A DNA stretch of 64,000 bases, taken from positions 13,516,001 through 13,580,000 of the forward strand of contig OU612075.1 in the NCBI GenBank assembly GCA_914767715.1, in the 5' to 3' direction. Both the position numbers and the translations under genes were made by a program. The notes below the pieces were generated by a model. It did no database searches. It worked only from the letters and a program-made list of their open reading frames with translations, and was not told the DNA's origin. The stretch's first letter is position 1, and the number at the start of each line of letters is the position of its first letter. The stretch is from Membranipora membranacea (Eukaryota > Bryozoa > Gymnolaemata > Cheilostomatida > Membraniporidae). Positions 1 through 12,014 of the stretch are shown here, piece after piece.

Positions 1-2521
1 GTGATTAAATTACCTCAAGAGCGCTGCAAAAAGAACACAGAACTATTTGCTTATTCAACTCTGTGTTTGGTTGAAAGACATTATCTTGCCTTGTAGGCTT
101 TTGTTCGGCAAAGTATATCCGGCAAGCATCTCAAACAATACATAGTCTGTCAGCCATATGGAGGTCGACAGGTTCGTTGAAGGGAATATTCTATACACTG
201 ATAATAACCAGCTGAAAACCATCAACACAGAGACACAGCATGTTGAGCTAATTCTTGGCCGCACATTTCCTGGTTATCGTGAGGGGTCAAGGTCAAGTAG
301 AGAACCTCCTCAGTTCAATTATCCTAACTCATGCTTCCAGTATAGTGACTCAACAGTTATTGTCGCCGATTCATAGAACTTCTGTATTAGATCAGTTTCA
401 AGGGAAACTAACAACTCCACAAGGTCTGTCGCAGGTGTGTGTGCCTCCCAAAGATCTTCTGCTGACGGTCCATTCAGCACAGCGAGGTTTAGTTTTGTTT
501 ATGATGCAATAAAGTTACCCGCTACCTTTGGGCAATGAACTCCCTGAAGAGGGAGTTCATTGCTTTTGGGCTGCTATCGCTGTTGCTGATCGTGACAGTC
601 AAAACCTACGAAAGCTGGATTTGGAAACTGAACAAGTGACTACCCTGAAAATCTTACTGCGTCACCGGTCAGTATGTCACTGACCACAAACCAAGATGCA
701 ATAATGTTCACTTATTTCCCTGGTGGTATTGGGAAGCTAAATCTGTCAACTAACATTGCTGAGCGATTGATTAATGAGTACAGAGCTGGGTATAATGATG
801 CCTCCCTACCAGCTTCAAGGTTCAGTCCGTCGCCATATTCTCAAGTATTTCTGACCAGCAATATCATGATGCTAGCAGACTATTGTAATGGGGCCCTACG
901 GCTGATCAACCTGGAAAATTCAACTGTAACCTCAATATGCAAGAAAGCAGATTCAACGCAGAATGTCAAAGCTGGGAAAATGCAAAAATGTAAGCTGTAT
1001 GACCCACTATCACTTCTACCGCTGCCAAAACAAGAATATTAGTCGGGTCATCAAGGTCTCTGGGACACATCTCTGTAACAGGTGAGGTCGCTGATGGATC
1101 TAGTCTACCCTAACTCTAACTCATTGGTGCAATACAACATTTTAATTGTTTTCTAAGGATTTCATTGCACTCTCTAATAACCAAGGGCCCACAAGCTGGC
1201 CAAAGTTTTCAAAGGGAACGTCTGTTGATATAATATGATTCAAATATGACTCAAGTTTCGGCCATAGCGTTACAAATGCAGGTTTATGCTAATCTGACAT
1301 CATGTTGGCCTCTTACAGGACTGTTAGAGTTTGCCTCTATTGTTCCTGCCGTCACTGATGTATCCCTAAAGGATACAAGCCTTGTAACGTCAGGGCATAG
1401 GATAGTTACTGAGAGGGCAACGAAACCAGAAAAAGAGGTTAATTTTTCACTGCCCACCATCTCCAACAATACAAATGCATCTTTTGTTGGTAAGTGTCGG
1501 TTTATACGTTGCGGTTATTCAGCGCTTTGCACTTTGCTTAAAAAAAAAGAAAAAAGAATATATACTATAATAAACTCCTCAGCAACATGACATCATGGCA
1601 ATTGTATGATGTAATGTCCCTATTCTAATGATTTAAGGCAGTAAATGTTGCAAAGCAAACATAATGTCTGCTTAGTACATTATAAATATTTGAGAAGAGT
1701 GTGTGTTACCTTAAAGACCAATTTCTATTTTCAGTAGAAATGGTTACAGTTACGGCCAAACCAGATGTTGATCTACCCTTACTATACAGTATACTATATA
1801 GTAATCACAGTGACATCAGGTGTTATCCTCGCTCTTGCCATCATCACTCTCCTAATCTGCTTCGTCAAGTGTTACAGATCTCCACACAAGCCGTAAGTCT
1901 GAATTACCTATTAGCATTTTTATTATCAGTAAAGCAAACGATAATATGTATGTATGTATGTATGTTTTGTATTCGTCTCATTCTTTGAAGATGCATTTTA
2001 TGTCTTGGCGGAATCCAACACGGCTAAAAAACACGACCGGGCAATAAATCGTCTGAATTGCAAAGTGTGCAGCTGCAGACTTTTCTATGTCACAGGGATG
2101 GTGATCGCAGCCTGATGAGCCGAGTTGAGGGAGCAGACAGCCGTCCAGACCGGACAATTTCTCACCCTACAATTACCCGTCCACTCTCTGATCATGATTA
2201 TGATTCTATATCATTACTTGATTATGAATCTATATCACTACCTGATATAGTACAGCCCACCCAATCGTACACCGCTGAGAAGTCTGAGACTGGCCTGTAT
2301 TCAGGTAATCTAATCATTGTTTATCTGAATCTGAGCAAAATCAACTGCGTGAGAGCTATATGAGTCTCAGAACAAATCCCCCCAGTAATATTTACAGGCT
2401 TCCATATGACTATGTTGAGATATTGCCTCAGCTTGACACGGATAATGATGGAGCTAATCAAAAATTAGAGGATGTTGATGTTGTTAACAGTCACCATGTT
2501 GGTTTATATCTTGATAAGTGA
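1..2521 (+). pseudogene. Decayed NHL-repeat single-pass receptor with tyrosine-rich tail
   Basis: Reading by similarity gives NHL-type beta-propeller repeats from about 158 to 1081 (for example a 'STVIVADS' strand, 'AAIAVADRDSQNLRKLDL' and 'NGALRLINLENSTVTSICKK'), a stalk exon 1319-1489, a membrane exon about 1735-1892 with the hydrophobic run 'GVILALAIITLLICF', and cytoplasmic exons 2096-2304 and about 2335-2521 ending TGA at 2519-2521. The frame is broken repeatedly: an in-frame TAG at 374-376 inside a propeller repeat, frame changes near 515, near 645, near 1037, near 1790 in a TA-rich stretch, and probably near 2310. Splice phases across 1081/1319 still match. The 5' end lies outside the window or is lost. 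Intact genes nearby show no such breaks, so a pseudogene is the best reading; indel errors in the assembly are the alternative. I do not know the ligand or a named orthologue. Confidence 0.7.
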
Positions 2522-3225
2522 TTGACAGTGAGTTTGTTACCACAATACTTTTTTCGCAATTCTATATCTCCAGTGATTGAAAACCATTTTTTGCACCAGT
2601 CTACATGCGTCATGAGTGGCGTGATTATAACATGAATTATTGCGTTCCCGTCCCTAACTGCTAGTGGTCCAAACATATCAGGACAGAGTCTATGCCAGAT
2701 TCAGTGCCAATGAGCTATTCAGCCTTCGGCTCTTCATAGAGTGAGTTGCCCGAGCCATCAATTCAGATGCTGACAACGATGTACACAAAAAAGAGATATC
2801 TCTTATCATGAAAATAAGGAATTGTCTGTTCAGACTTAGTAGGAGCACAACTCCTGGTTTCACAGTCACCACCAGCTTTTCTTCACTTCAACATGTCTCA
2901 AAAAGCAAAAGTAAGAGCTTGAACAATCATATTATTATTCATGACCATATTCCATATACCTGTTTCAATTTTACCAAGTTCATACTCATTATTATCATTT
3001 TACCATTATTACCTGATTGACCAAATAAAGTTGATTATTTTGGATCATCCGTTCAGGATGATATTGTCTGCCAAATAGAATAGTGTATATATAAAGTGTT
3101 ATTTTTTGATTATGATAAATCTAATAATGGATAAACAAATTAAGCAGAAGCTCTTTATGTCGCATATTCAAGCCTTGAACAAGGTCTAACCACAGGTAGG
3201 TTTTATATTGAGTGTTATATTAGCG
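2522..3225. other. Intergenic, no gene seen
   Basis: AT-rich sequence after the NHL-receptor remnant. I see no convincing exon, RNA gene or long repeat here; the short open frames have no recognisable similarity. Confidence 0.5.
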
Positions 3226-3227
3226 TG

Positions 3228-4215
3228 ATGCATCGCTTTTTAAAACTTTTTAATATTGTATTGGTGATCATGTCTAATATTTTCGCAGTTGAAATATTTG
3301 ATGTTAAGTCGCAGTGATCTCTGAAAATTGGGCCCCTGTGCCTTGTTATTGAGGTACTTGGTTAGTTTATGCTTACGCCATATACAGGAGACATGGCACT
3401 AACTGTAGGACTAGGAGTGACATTTTAGTAGTAGAACCTTTATGTTTTAGGCCTCCTGTCCTTGAGTTTAAATTTTTTCAATAGCATCAGGGCCATTTTT
3501 GACCCCAAATGAATTGCAATCTCGATCATGCAGGAACTAAAATATCCAAAGAATAATACAATTTTTGTCACTTCCATCAATAGTTCGACCAGCCTGGTCC
3601 TGATCTTGGTTGTCACATCTGTTACAGATAGTAACTTTAATTTCCACCAGTTTTGGACAAAATTTTCACTCCACAATTCAGAAATTCAGAAAGCTGTCAT
3701 TCATGTTTGTTATCAGCACGATATAATCTAGATTTTGATCGAAACGATTAATGATTATGGCTTTACATCTGGAGATATTTAGATTTTTGTGGCTATACTA
3801 GCTTTAATTGGTCGAAAATATGCACTCCTCTCACTTCAAAAAAACTGAAAGGGGTTAGACAACACAGCTTCCCTCAAACTAGAGAGTACTTCCGAGGTTT
3901 TGATCGTGGCGTTATGAGCATGAACCTTTCTCCCTCAACTCTCTACAATCACCCAAAATAGGTGATCCATTGTTGTACCAATGTGCTTTGCATGTAATAC
4001 TACGTAGATTTTCATCGCACATTTGGATAGTGTAATTTACTGCATCATTTTGCCTATTGCTGCCTATAGGTATTCAATGTGTTTCAGTTAATGTACGGTG
4101 ATTCAAGTTAGAATCATGCGGATTAAAAAGTTTTACGATATGAAATCCTAGACAGATAACTAGCAACTTGCCAGTGAAAGTATTTTTGAAATGAGTAGTT
4201 CCTGAGAAACTGCAA
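3228..4215 (+). repeat. Dispersed repeat, copy A (about 1 kb)
   Basis: This stretch matches 14434-15427 almost end to end in the same orientation, with many substitutions and small indels. Shared anchors include 'gatcatgtctaata', 'gagtcgcagtgac/tctctgaaa', 'ggcctcctgtc', 'agggccgttt/agggccattttt', 'ataggtgatccattattg/ttg' and the 3' anchor 'tgagaaact'. No protein-coding frame is preserved in either copy. I infer a non-autonomous mobile element or an old duplicated segment; no clear terminal repeats or target duplication were found. Confidence 0.75.
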
Positions 4216-4711
4216 ACAGGATTAATCACATTTTAGGACCAACTAACAAACTAATGCTAAGTTTTTTATTCCACAATATTTTGTCTCTTTCTGTTCCATT
4301 CAGGGCGAGACAACCCAAACAAATAGCGAGAATAGAACATTTATTACATGAATCCCTAGATTCTATAAAATATACTCTATAATAAAATATTTTATACAAT
4401 ACAATAAGCGCACAAATTATTGACGAATTATGAAATGAGAAACAAAAACTGACTTGACTGAGGTCTTCTACCAGTAGGAAAGATACCACATCATATTTCC
4501 TCTAGCAGCTTTTTGTTAAACTTAACCCGTTGATATATATATTATCAATGACATATATTGTATCAATGTCTTAACCATATAACGTTCCTTAACTCGCTTG
4601 TGAAACTTTTATATTTGCTTTGCGACAACTTTTTATTATCTTCGTTCTACAATAAGCAAGTATTGATGACCAATGACATCAACTCATTCTGTTACTATCA
4701 AACTTTGGATA
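4216..4711. other. 3' flank of the fibrinogen-related gene
   Basis: Very AT-rich interval between the dispersed repeat and the stop codon of the minus-strand fibrinogen-related gene. It probably holds that gene's 3' untranslated region. No other feature is visible. Confidence 0.4.
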
Positions 4712-7700
4712 CTATTTGTTCATGGGTAGATCTCCTGTCTCTACTGCAGCTCTTGCCGAGTTGTAGCTCTGTTGAATTCTGGAGATTGCCATGCTGGTCA
4801 GTTTGATGCTTGGCGGACTGCCCAACTCACCTCCATCAAGCCAAGCTATACCATCCTTATATCGATCGCTATACTGTATAAAAGAGTATTGGTACGGATC
4901 TTGTCGATAGTAACGTCCATTGAGGTTAGCTTTCAGACATGCTCCCAACCACCATCCTGTTAAAAACAATTCCTTAGACATAAAGCTTGTATATAAATGT
5001 CAATAGTGTATGACTGTATGGAATAAATAATTGAGAGCGTACTTCGAGAGACAAATATTCTCCTTTTTTAAGGCGCAATAGATTAATCGATATTTCATTC
5101 TGCTTTTGCAGACGATTGAAGAATTATTGTGAATGAGTTGTGATAATAAATAGGGATAAGAAATAAGAAGTGATATTGAGTTGATTGTAGATAGAGAACT
5201 TACCAGAATTGTATTTGGAGGCACAGTTTAAGTCTGAAGCGTCATCATTGTCGCGATCAAATGTTGAGAACATTCTGGCGTTGTGATATTCCATCGGATC
5301 CTTCAAATCAGGCCTGCCCAGTTTCCTGTGAAGAGATCAAAATTTGATTGGTTTAGCAAAGATATATCAGTATTTCCATTTGGCAATAAAGCTATTGGAT
5401 GATCACCATCAAAGAATAGAGGGAGATGAAATGCCTGCTCATACCATTTGAGCTCGTAGACTTAATAATAATATTATTATTAAGTCTACAGCTCCTACCT
5501 ACAAATAGTTTAGTTATTCACATAGGCCTGCATCAAGAGCTCAAATGATGTACTTTTTCTTACTTCTATATTATTATATTAGTAAGTCTATGATTGAACC
5601 CATAGACTTAAGTCAGACGACTCCAATGCGAGTTAGTGCCACTAACTCGCTTTGGAGGCATATGCGCACTTAGACTAAGTTTACCGATACTGGTCTATAC
5701 GGGTATAAATACGTCTCATTGACTCTTTGAATGTAATGGATAAAGAACAGCGAATGATATGAATCCATGGCAGGATCGACTACAGTTCTGTTTTAAGCTT
5801 ACTGATAATCCCCGATGTTCAGTTTGTAGTTTGTCTCCTTTCCTTCAACCACAAACTTATTGTACAAATGGGATGTAACCACGTTGTCCCAGTCTGTTAT
5901 CTCAATTTTCAGCTGGTAACTTTCCCCCATTGTCAAAGCACTTGTTAATGAGTTGCCAAGCCAGAATTCGCCATACAAACTTCCAAATCTGTAACAGGTA
6001 ACAAGCATTCTAAAAGTTGACCTCATGTCTAAGAATGATAAGTCTATTTATGGCGGTTCACTCAATTAATATTAAATAAATAAATAAATTAATAAATGGC
6101 TGCACAAATAGCAATTTTTTTTACCGCACAGTTTGGCAGTCAAATAATATTGTCAAGATACACTGCGCGGTTGTACTCGCAAGTGGATCCCAATGTCACC
6201 GTCAGTCATAAAGACAGACAGATAGAAACCAAAAGGTCTTGAGAGGATGGAAATATAAACCAGATAACAGAAGATGGAAAGGCTGTCAGTAGTGATGTTT
6301 CCATAGCAAACTTTGATCGCGCCACAACTCTACTCATTTCTCATGTGCTGGTTTAGGATCAATGTAAAATGAGGCAATGTCAGTGTGTCTAAACTTTATC
6401 ACAGTCATCCAATAACGCAACAGCTTGAGATAAAATGTTGCGTTGATACTGACCCCCACTCATAATCTTTCCAGCTGCGTCGGAAATCGATGGATCCATC
6501 CTGTCTTCTCTGTAGGACAATCCATCCTTTACCCTCTACGATCTCGCAGTAGACTTTAACTCTTTGCTGAGACAGGGCTGGCCAAATCTCGTAAACACCA
6601 GACATTATGTTATTACTCCCAGCTATATCCTCACAGTCTAAATAATAAACGCCAAACAATATGATGAAGGTTTTGCCCAGACAGAATAAGGTAGCGTTCA
6701 TGCTGCAGGATTTGCTGACCAGATGTTTCGGTCAGATTAATTGGTGAGATACTTCATTTATATTGCTGATGTTGGGAACAACCAAACCTCTGACAGAAAA
6801 ATCTGTTATGATCATAAACATATAAATAAAAGTATTTATATTTTATGGATATGATGAAGGTTTTGACAACAGTATAGGTCATAATTTACTCAACGAAACT
6901 GAATTTGAATGTACAACTGAACCCTGCTATGATTCATATCTAACCTAAGATATCAGGCTATTGGCATCATATCATTATTAGGTTCGACGAGGCAAAGTGG
7001 GATGTTGTAAGCAATCAAATGTCTCAATCCGACTTGATCTGATGCATGCTGCTTATTGGGTAGCCAATGATTTATACCAACCGGAAATTATCTCAAACCT
7101 TTAGGCCGCAAACGGTTCCAAGTGGAGACAGGAGGTCTCTTCTCGGGCCTTCCTAAATTTTCTATTTCCATCTTCACTCCATCAAGCTAAAAAACAAAAA
7201 TATAGCATATATATAGCAAAAATATATGTATACAAATACATATATCTACAAAAATATAGCGTATAATGGTATAAAAATTCATATAGTTAGAGGTATGCGG
7301 CAGTCATTTCTGATTTGGTACTGGCACACCATTCATCCTTGCCAGGTCCTTGCGGAACGGGACCAAAAATACCGGAGGTCCACTGTGTGTTTGCACACCC
7401 CAGACGCAGTAAAAAGAACCCCCTCTGCCTCTTCGATATAAAGAGTAGCCGGATTTCCGGCGGGCATGGGTATAGGGTGCGGCATGAGTACTATGGGTCC
7501 CGGTACCTGTACCCAAGAGAGGAAAACTCTCTCCGCTTCAAAGACGATGATGATGCTTCAATCAGTTTTTAATAAAGTATAATCTCTTCCATGCTCCAAG
7601 CTCAAACATAAAAAAAAGCAGAGTATAGGGAACCATATAACAATAATAATTTTTATGTAACGTTGGGTTTTAGAAACTGGAGTTGTTGTGGTAATTTTTG

Positions 7701-10700
7701 TTATCCACCTGAGACGAGATATCGCGCAGAGTAGACAACTCCTGTTTTAGATATTCTGTAGCATTTGTATTGCGTTCCGTCTTCCGTGCCATTCCTGCCA
7801 AGTCCTCAGTCTTTCTTGTTAGCAAATTCAGTTTTGCCCTGGAGATAGGAATGAAACTTTTAATTAAGAACCCATGCACAGAATGGGATGTCTATGAAAA
7901 TCCAATCAAAAATTTTAAATGGAAAAGTTTTGAGAAAAGTTTCAGATTCATAGATGACGTTTTACAAGATCTTGCACTGGGTTTAAGTATAGCTAAATGT
8001 TTTAGCATTATGCTTACCACACATTATCAAAGTCATTATCGAGTGAGTTTAAATTTTCACTATCTTTCTCCAGCTTTAATAGTCTTCTCTCTAAAAGCTC
8101 TCTAGCTGCCTCTATTCTCACCACCTTCATCTATCAAAAAAGATATGTGTGCTGCAAGGTCAAGGTCAGAAACCAACACAGATATGTGTGCTGGTCAGAA
8201 CCAAAAATAAGGCGGATATATTCTTCAGGTAGCATAACAATGAATGAAAGTTTAAATAAGATCCCAATTATTCAATATGACGGATGTCTATTAATTGACT
8301 CGGAAGGAGGACACTGCGCACAGCTCATGACTCTAGAATATGATAATATAATTAAGGCTGTCGGTCGCCAGAGATATATTTCGAATAATACTATAAATGA
8401 AACATGGGTCTGCATGGGTTTAGTTGGAGAAGTTAAACCAAATCATAGATGTTGGTTACAATCGCAAGAGTCAATCACTCACCACGGCGAAATAGTGTGT
8501 GTGTGGCAAGGCCGCAATATCTGCACCAATTTGCTCTCAGTTTGTAGGTAGGTCAGAGCACCCCTGGGGTCCAACAAGTCCCAGTAGCGAGCTGCAGTGG
8601 TATTTGAACCCACGACCTTCAACTCTTGCATGGTGAAGACCAGTGCTCTACTCCTATAGATCAGTATCCAACACTAGTCAAGACAAAACTCACCTGAGTA
8701 TCTGTTATGTCATCTTTAAGATAGAATGTTCCATTCAGCACCGAAGCAAACTCACTATACTGATTCTTGGCCACTTCTGCCACCTGAAGCTTGATGTTCA
8801 ACTCCAGAGAACCCAGCTAAAGCACAAAACAAATATACATGATTCATGAACTTTTCAGATGTCAGTGTAAAAGTGGGACTATTTACGATCGATCACTCCA
8901 TCGGCCTGACTCTGTCACTGTATCAAAAGGCAGTCGTATTATGTACACGGTAACATCTACTAACGGTTTTTATAATGCATTTGAAATGACAACTTTTTTT
9001 AATTAGCCCTACACAAAGTTGGACTACTTCTTGCAAAAAATAGCAGAGCACACTTAAAACAGCCGGGGTCAAGAAAGCAGAGAATGTTCACGGTCATGTG
9101 ATCATTAGTCAGTGAGGATGATGACTTGGCCTTTGTGCTTTTGCGTTTCTTGCATCTGATGATATAATTTAGACAGCGAATTTATACACTATGTAATATA
9201 ATTGAAATTCAAAGACTGAAAACCCGAGGGAAATGAAATTATATACCTTAGTCAGTAAAGGTCATTTTGCAACAAAACTCATGCACAAATGTGGCTTTCA
9301 CTATCACTTCACTGCCTAATCAAACTTGGTAGTGGTTTGATGGTCTACTTTCCAGCAGAAAAAGTACATCTTTTGTTCTTGGCTGGAACTCTAACCTTTA
9401 TAAAATGGCAATATGCACAATGTGCTTGGCTTACAACATTTATATGATCACATTGACCTTATACAATACTCACCAGAAATTTCTATTGGGATCACTTACT
9501 CTGTATTCGAGATCTTTGAGATTAGCAGTCATAGTTTCATTGCTCGCTGGCCCACTAACACTCGGACATTGACATGTGTCTTCTCCTGGTATAGCAGCGT
9601 TGGGGTCCTTGTTGGAGTCACCAGTTGGGTCCCCACTTGTACCGCTCCGGTCTGCTGAAGGTGGTTTATTCACAGGACCCGCTCCAGTAGCGTAAGATCT
9701 GCCGGATGACAGATCTCCATCAATAGGCTCCATTCCTCCACTGCTGTCTCCTTAAAAATATGAAAAGATGTAGCCATGTTTTTGTGCTGATTCACCTTTC
9801 ATCTAAATAAGCCACCAATATGAAAATATAGATTAGATTATAGATAAATTAAATTGCCTTTGGGACTAGAGGGACATTGGGGCTCTAGTGTGTCATTTGG
9901 GGCATTTCATTATGGATAATTTCTTTCCTACTGTAAATGTGGTTTTTTAAATTAGCATGCCACTCTGTCGACAAAGTAAGTTTTTAAAACCACAAAATTT
10001 CAATATTTTACACAATATCAATATTTTTCACAATATCAATAATATACTGGTGTCGTTGTGCTTTATTTCATATCGTTTTAAGCCATTGTCATTTACAAGA
10101 CAGGCAGGGAAAACTGTATGCTCGCATATTGGAGAGGTTACGAAAAATCAGGTTTGAAACATTTTTCCTATTACAATTCGAGCTAAGAATTGGCAATTAA
10201 TATAGGGTTGAAGAATACAGAGGAATAACCTGCAAGGCGTTAGTTTGATTATGTTTATGATTAGTTTGTATTATTACTTTTGCTTTAATATTTTCTCATG
10301 GAAAAATAAAATATGGCTGCTGTTGGTACACTGGAACAATCGAGCCATGATATAATCATAGAGATGAAGATTGTTGCCAATAAATGTTAAAAAAAAGAGC
10401 ACATCAAAATATTACCTGTTCTTAAATCAGAGCAGAAACTGAATTTCACCTGGGGACTTTGAAACCAACAAACTCTCAATATATACCCTCATTCTCTCAC
10501 CCACTCTAATCATGGCATGAACCATAAAGAAAAAGACTCGAATATAATTCTGGTGATCCAGAAGCGATAATGTATCCTGTTGTACTTTACAGCTATTTTC
10601 TGTAGACTTATCAAAAGGAGATCGGCGATAACACAGAAAAAAAACCCACATAAAGTTATTGTGAACTGAGCAGAAGCAGCAAAGTACATGATACTGCATT

Positions 10701-10844
10701 AAGTACGCTGTGATACAAACCTCTTCTTGGGTCAGGTCGGTCATGTGACATTGGTTGTCTAGCTTGCTTGTCTTTCCCATAAGACATAGATACATGGGAT
10801 AAGATGAAGATCGCTAAAACACCCAGGTACGGTTCTGTTCTCAT
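4712..10844 (-). CDS. Secreted coiled-coil fibrinogen-related protein (FReD)
   Basis: Ten exons, from 5' to 3': 10844-10721, 9750-9500, 8816-8694, 8130-8018, 7838-7709, 7186-7099, 6637-6454, 5988-5803, 5325-5204, 4956-4712; all phases close, giving 521 aa. Residues 1-23 form a signal peptide. A low-complexity Ser/Gly/Pro linker follows, then heptad-rich segments (about 110-250, e.g. 'IEAARELLERRLLKLEKD') and a fibrinogen C-terminal domain from residue 277, starting 'RPKDCEDI'. FReD hallmarks seen: 'GWIVLQRRQDGSIDFRRSW', 'GEFWLGN', the calcium-site stretch 'FSTFDRDNDD' and 'NCASKYNSGWWLGACLKANLNG' split here as two neighbouring exons. The domain order matches angiopoietin-like, FREP and ficolin-type lectins that act outside the cell, often in recognition of glycans; the ligand cannot be told from sequence. 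An SINE sits 30 bp from the 8816-8694 exon. The N-terminal start is supported by the signal peptide. Confidence 0.92.
5445..5547. repeat. MITE-like nested palindrome
   Basis: Within a FReD intron, 5456-5489 is a perfect 34-nt palindrome (core gtagacttaataataat and its complement), and it is enclosed by an 11-nt outer inverted repeat, 'catttgagctc' at 5445-5455 and its complement at 5537-5547. The TAGACTTAAT core recurs at about 5605, 16250 and 34651, which suggests a small mobile family. Confidence 0.6.
7300..7570. repeat. GC-richer island in FReD intron, possible element
   Basis: This intronic stretch is clearly less AT-rich than its surroundings and is open in several frames on both strands. 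It contains no recognised protein domain and no splice-compatible exon for the host gene, whose neighbouring exons (7709-7838 and 7099-7186) join in phase without it. It may be an inserted repeat; I cannot name it. Confidence 0.35.
8470..8665 (-). mobile_element. tRNA-derived SINE, copy 1 (eroded)
   Basis: It matches the better copy at 48452-48684. On the minus strand it reads a degenerate A box, then a B-box-like 'gtgggttcaaatacc', then the shared body ('ctgagagcaaattgg', 'cactatttcgcc'). The A-box region is eroded here. It lies in an intron of the fibrinogen-related gene, close to the acceptor side of exon 8816-8694's donor. Confidence 0.75.
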
Positions 10845-12014
10845 TGTTTTAGCAACCTATAAAAATATTGTAGAAAGATTTAACTAACTAGTCATTTACT
10901 TTTGGGAATAAAATATATAAAAAGCAATCAGAGAGAATTCTCCCTGGTGCAGTCAACATAGCGACTTTCAAACACGTGAAGCAATTATAAAAGTCTTACC
11001 GTTTTAGCTCTGATGATATCAACCAACTGCAAGGGTTGAGACTTAAGCAGGAGATAATATGACTTGTAGCTCCCTCCGTTGACCTGAACACATCTGAGCG
11101 AGATCCTAATGGGCTACTGACTCTTAAGAAAATCTGAATCAGCAAGTCATTCACAATTAGGTCCATCATCGCTCAATACAGGGCCAAAATTTCAGCTATT
11201 TTCAACCAGTTGTCAATATTTACTCCTAATGTTAGACAAGAAAGACAGCAATGAGCCCCCTTGACTTAATTATGTGGAGACAGAAAACCTTTATTGTAAC
11301 TAATCAATTGGGCTGTCATCATTATATCGAGGGAACCGCCCTGCAGTCATTTTCAATAAACCCTACACGCTATAATTGCAGTTAAATCCTTGCCTTCACA
11401 TCTCAGTTATACTGAAAACAAGCTGATACGTCCAAATAAGGCAGGAGATAATAAAACTGCTATACAGATGTTACTGGCTATACTATATTGGCATCTCCCT
11501 ATCTATTGGTATTAATTTTTGACTTGAATATTTTTCAGATTTCTCAGCTGGTTTTATGTAAGTGATATAACTTTACAAATTTCCTTTTTTCTCATTTGAA
11601 CATCATTCTATTAACATTTACATTATAACTACCATTTGAGTTGCCATTCTGAGCAACAGTGCATTTGAATACTTCAGTAAACCGATAATTAGCCGAAGAT
11701 CACAGCAGATTATATTGTATGATGATAAAAAATGAAGTTTTTCAAATATTTCATGAACTGCTATTACAGTATAAGCATTTGATAAGTGATGTCTATTGGA
11801 ATAATAATTTCTTCTTTTCACAGAAAACACTTCCTCTAAATAAAATGTCATGATGCGTGGTAAAATGGTAATTTATTCAATCTTGAAAATCAATAAATTT
11901 ATTCAGATAATATCCAGGTGTCAGTTTTCAGTATATAAGCCCTCACCGAGAAGCGATAGAGCTAATCTGACTCAGTTCTCACTTTTTTGACAGACTTAGC
12001 AAAAGTAAATCAAG
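10845..12014. other. Divergent intergenic region between FReD and GPCR genes
   Basis: About 1.2 kb separates two genes that point away from each other, so it should hold both promoters. Sequence is AT-rich. A direct 'tataagcc' stretch lies near 11935, about 75 bp before the GPCR start codon, and could serve as a TATA-like element, but this is weak. No other gene is visible. Confidence 0.4.

Noticed and set aside
5124-5306. Alternative long FReD exon reading past the donor
   Set aside because: The frame continues past 5204 only as intron; the donor at 5203 and the acceptor before 4956 keep the phase and the conserved Cys pattern.
9413-9658. Plus-strand frame opposite a FReD exon
   Set aside because: It is a shadow of exon 9750-9500, whose minus-strand frame joins its neighbours in phase.
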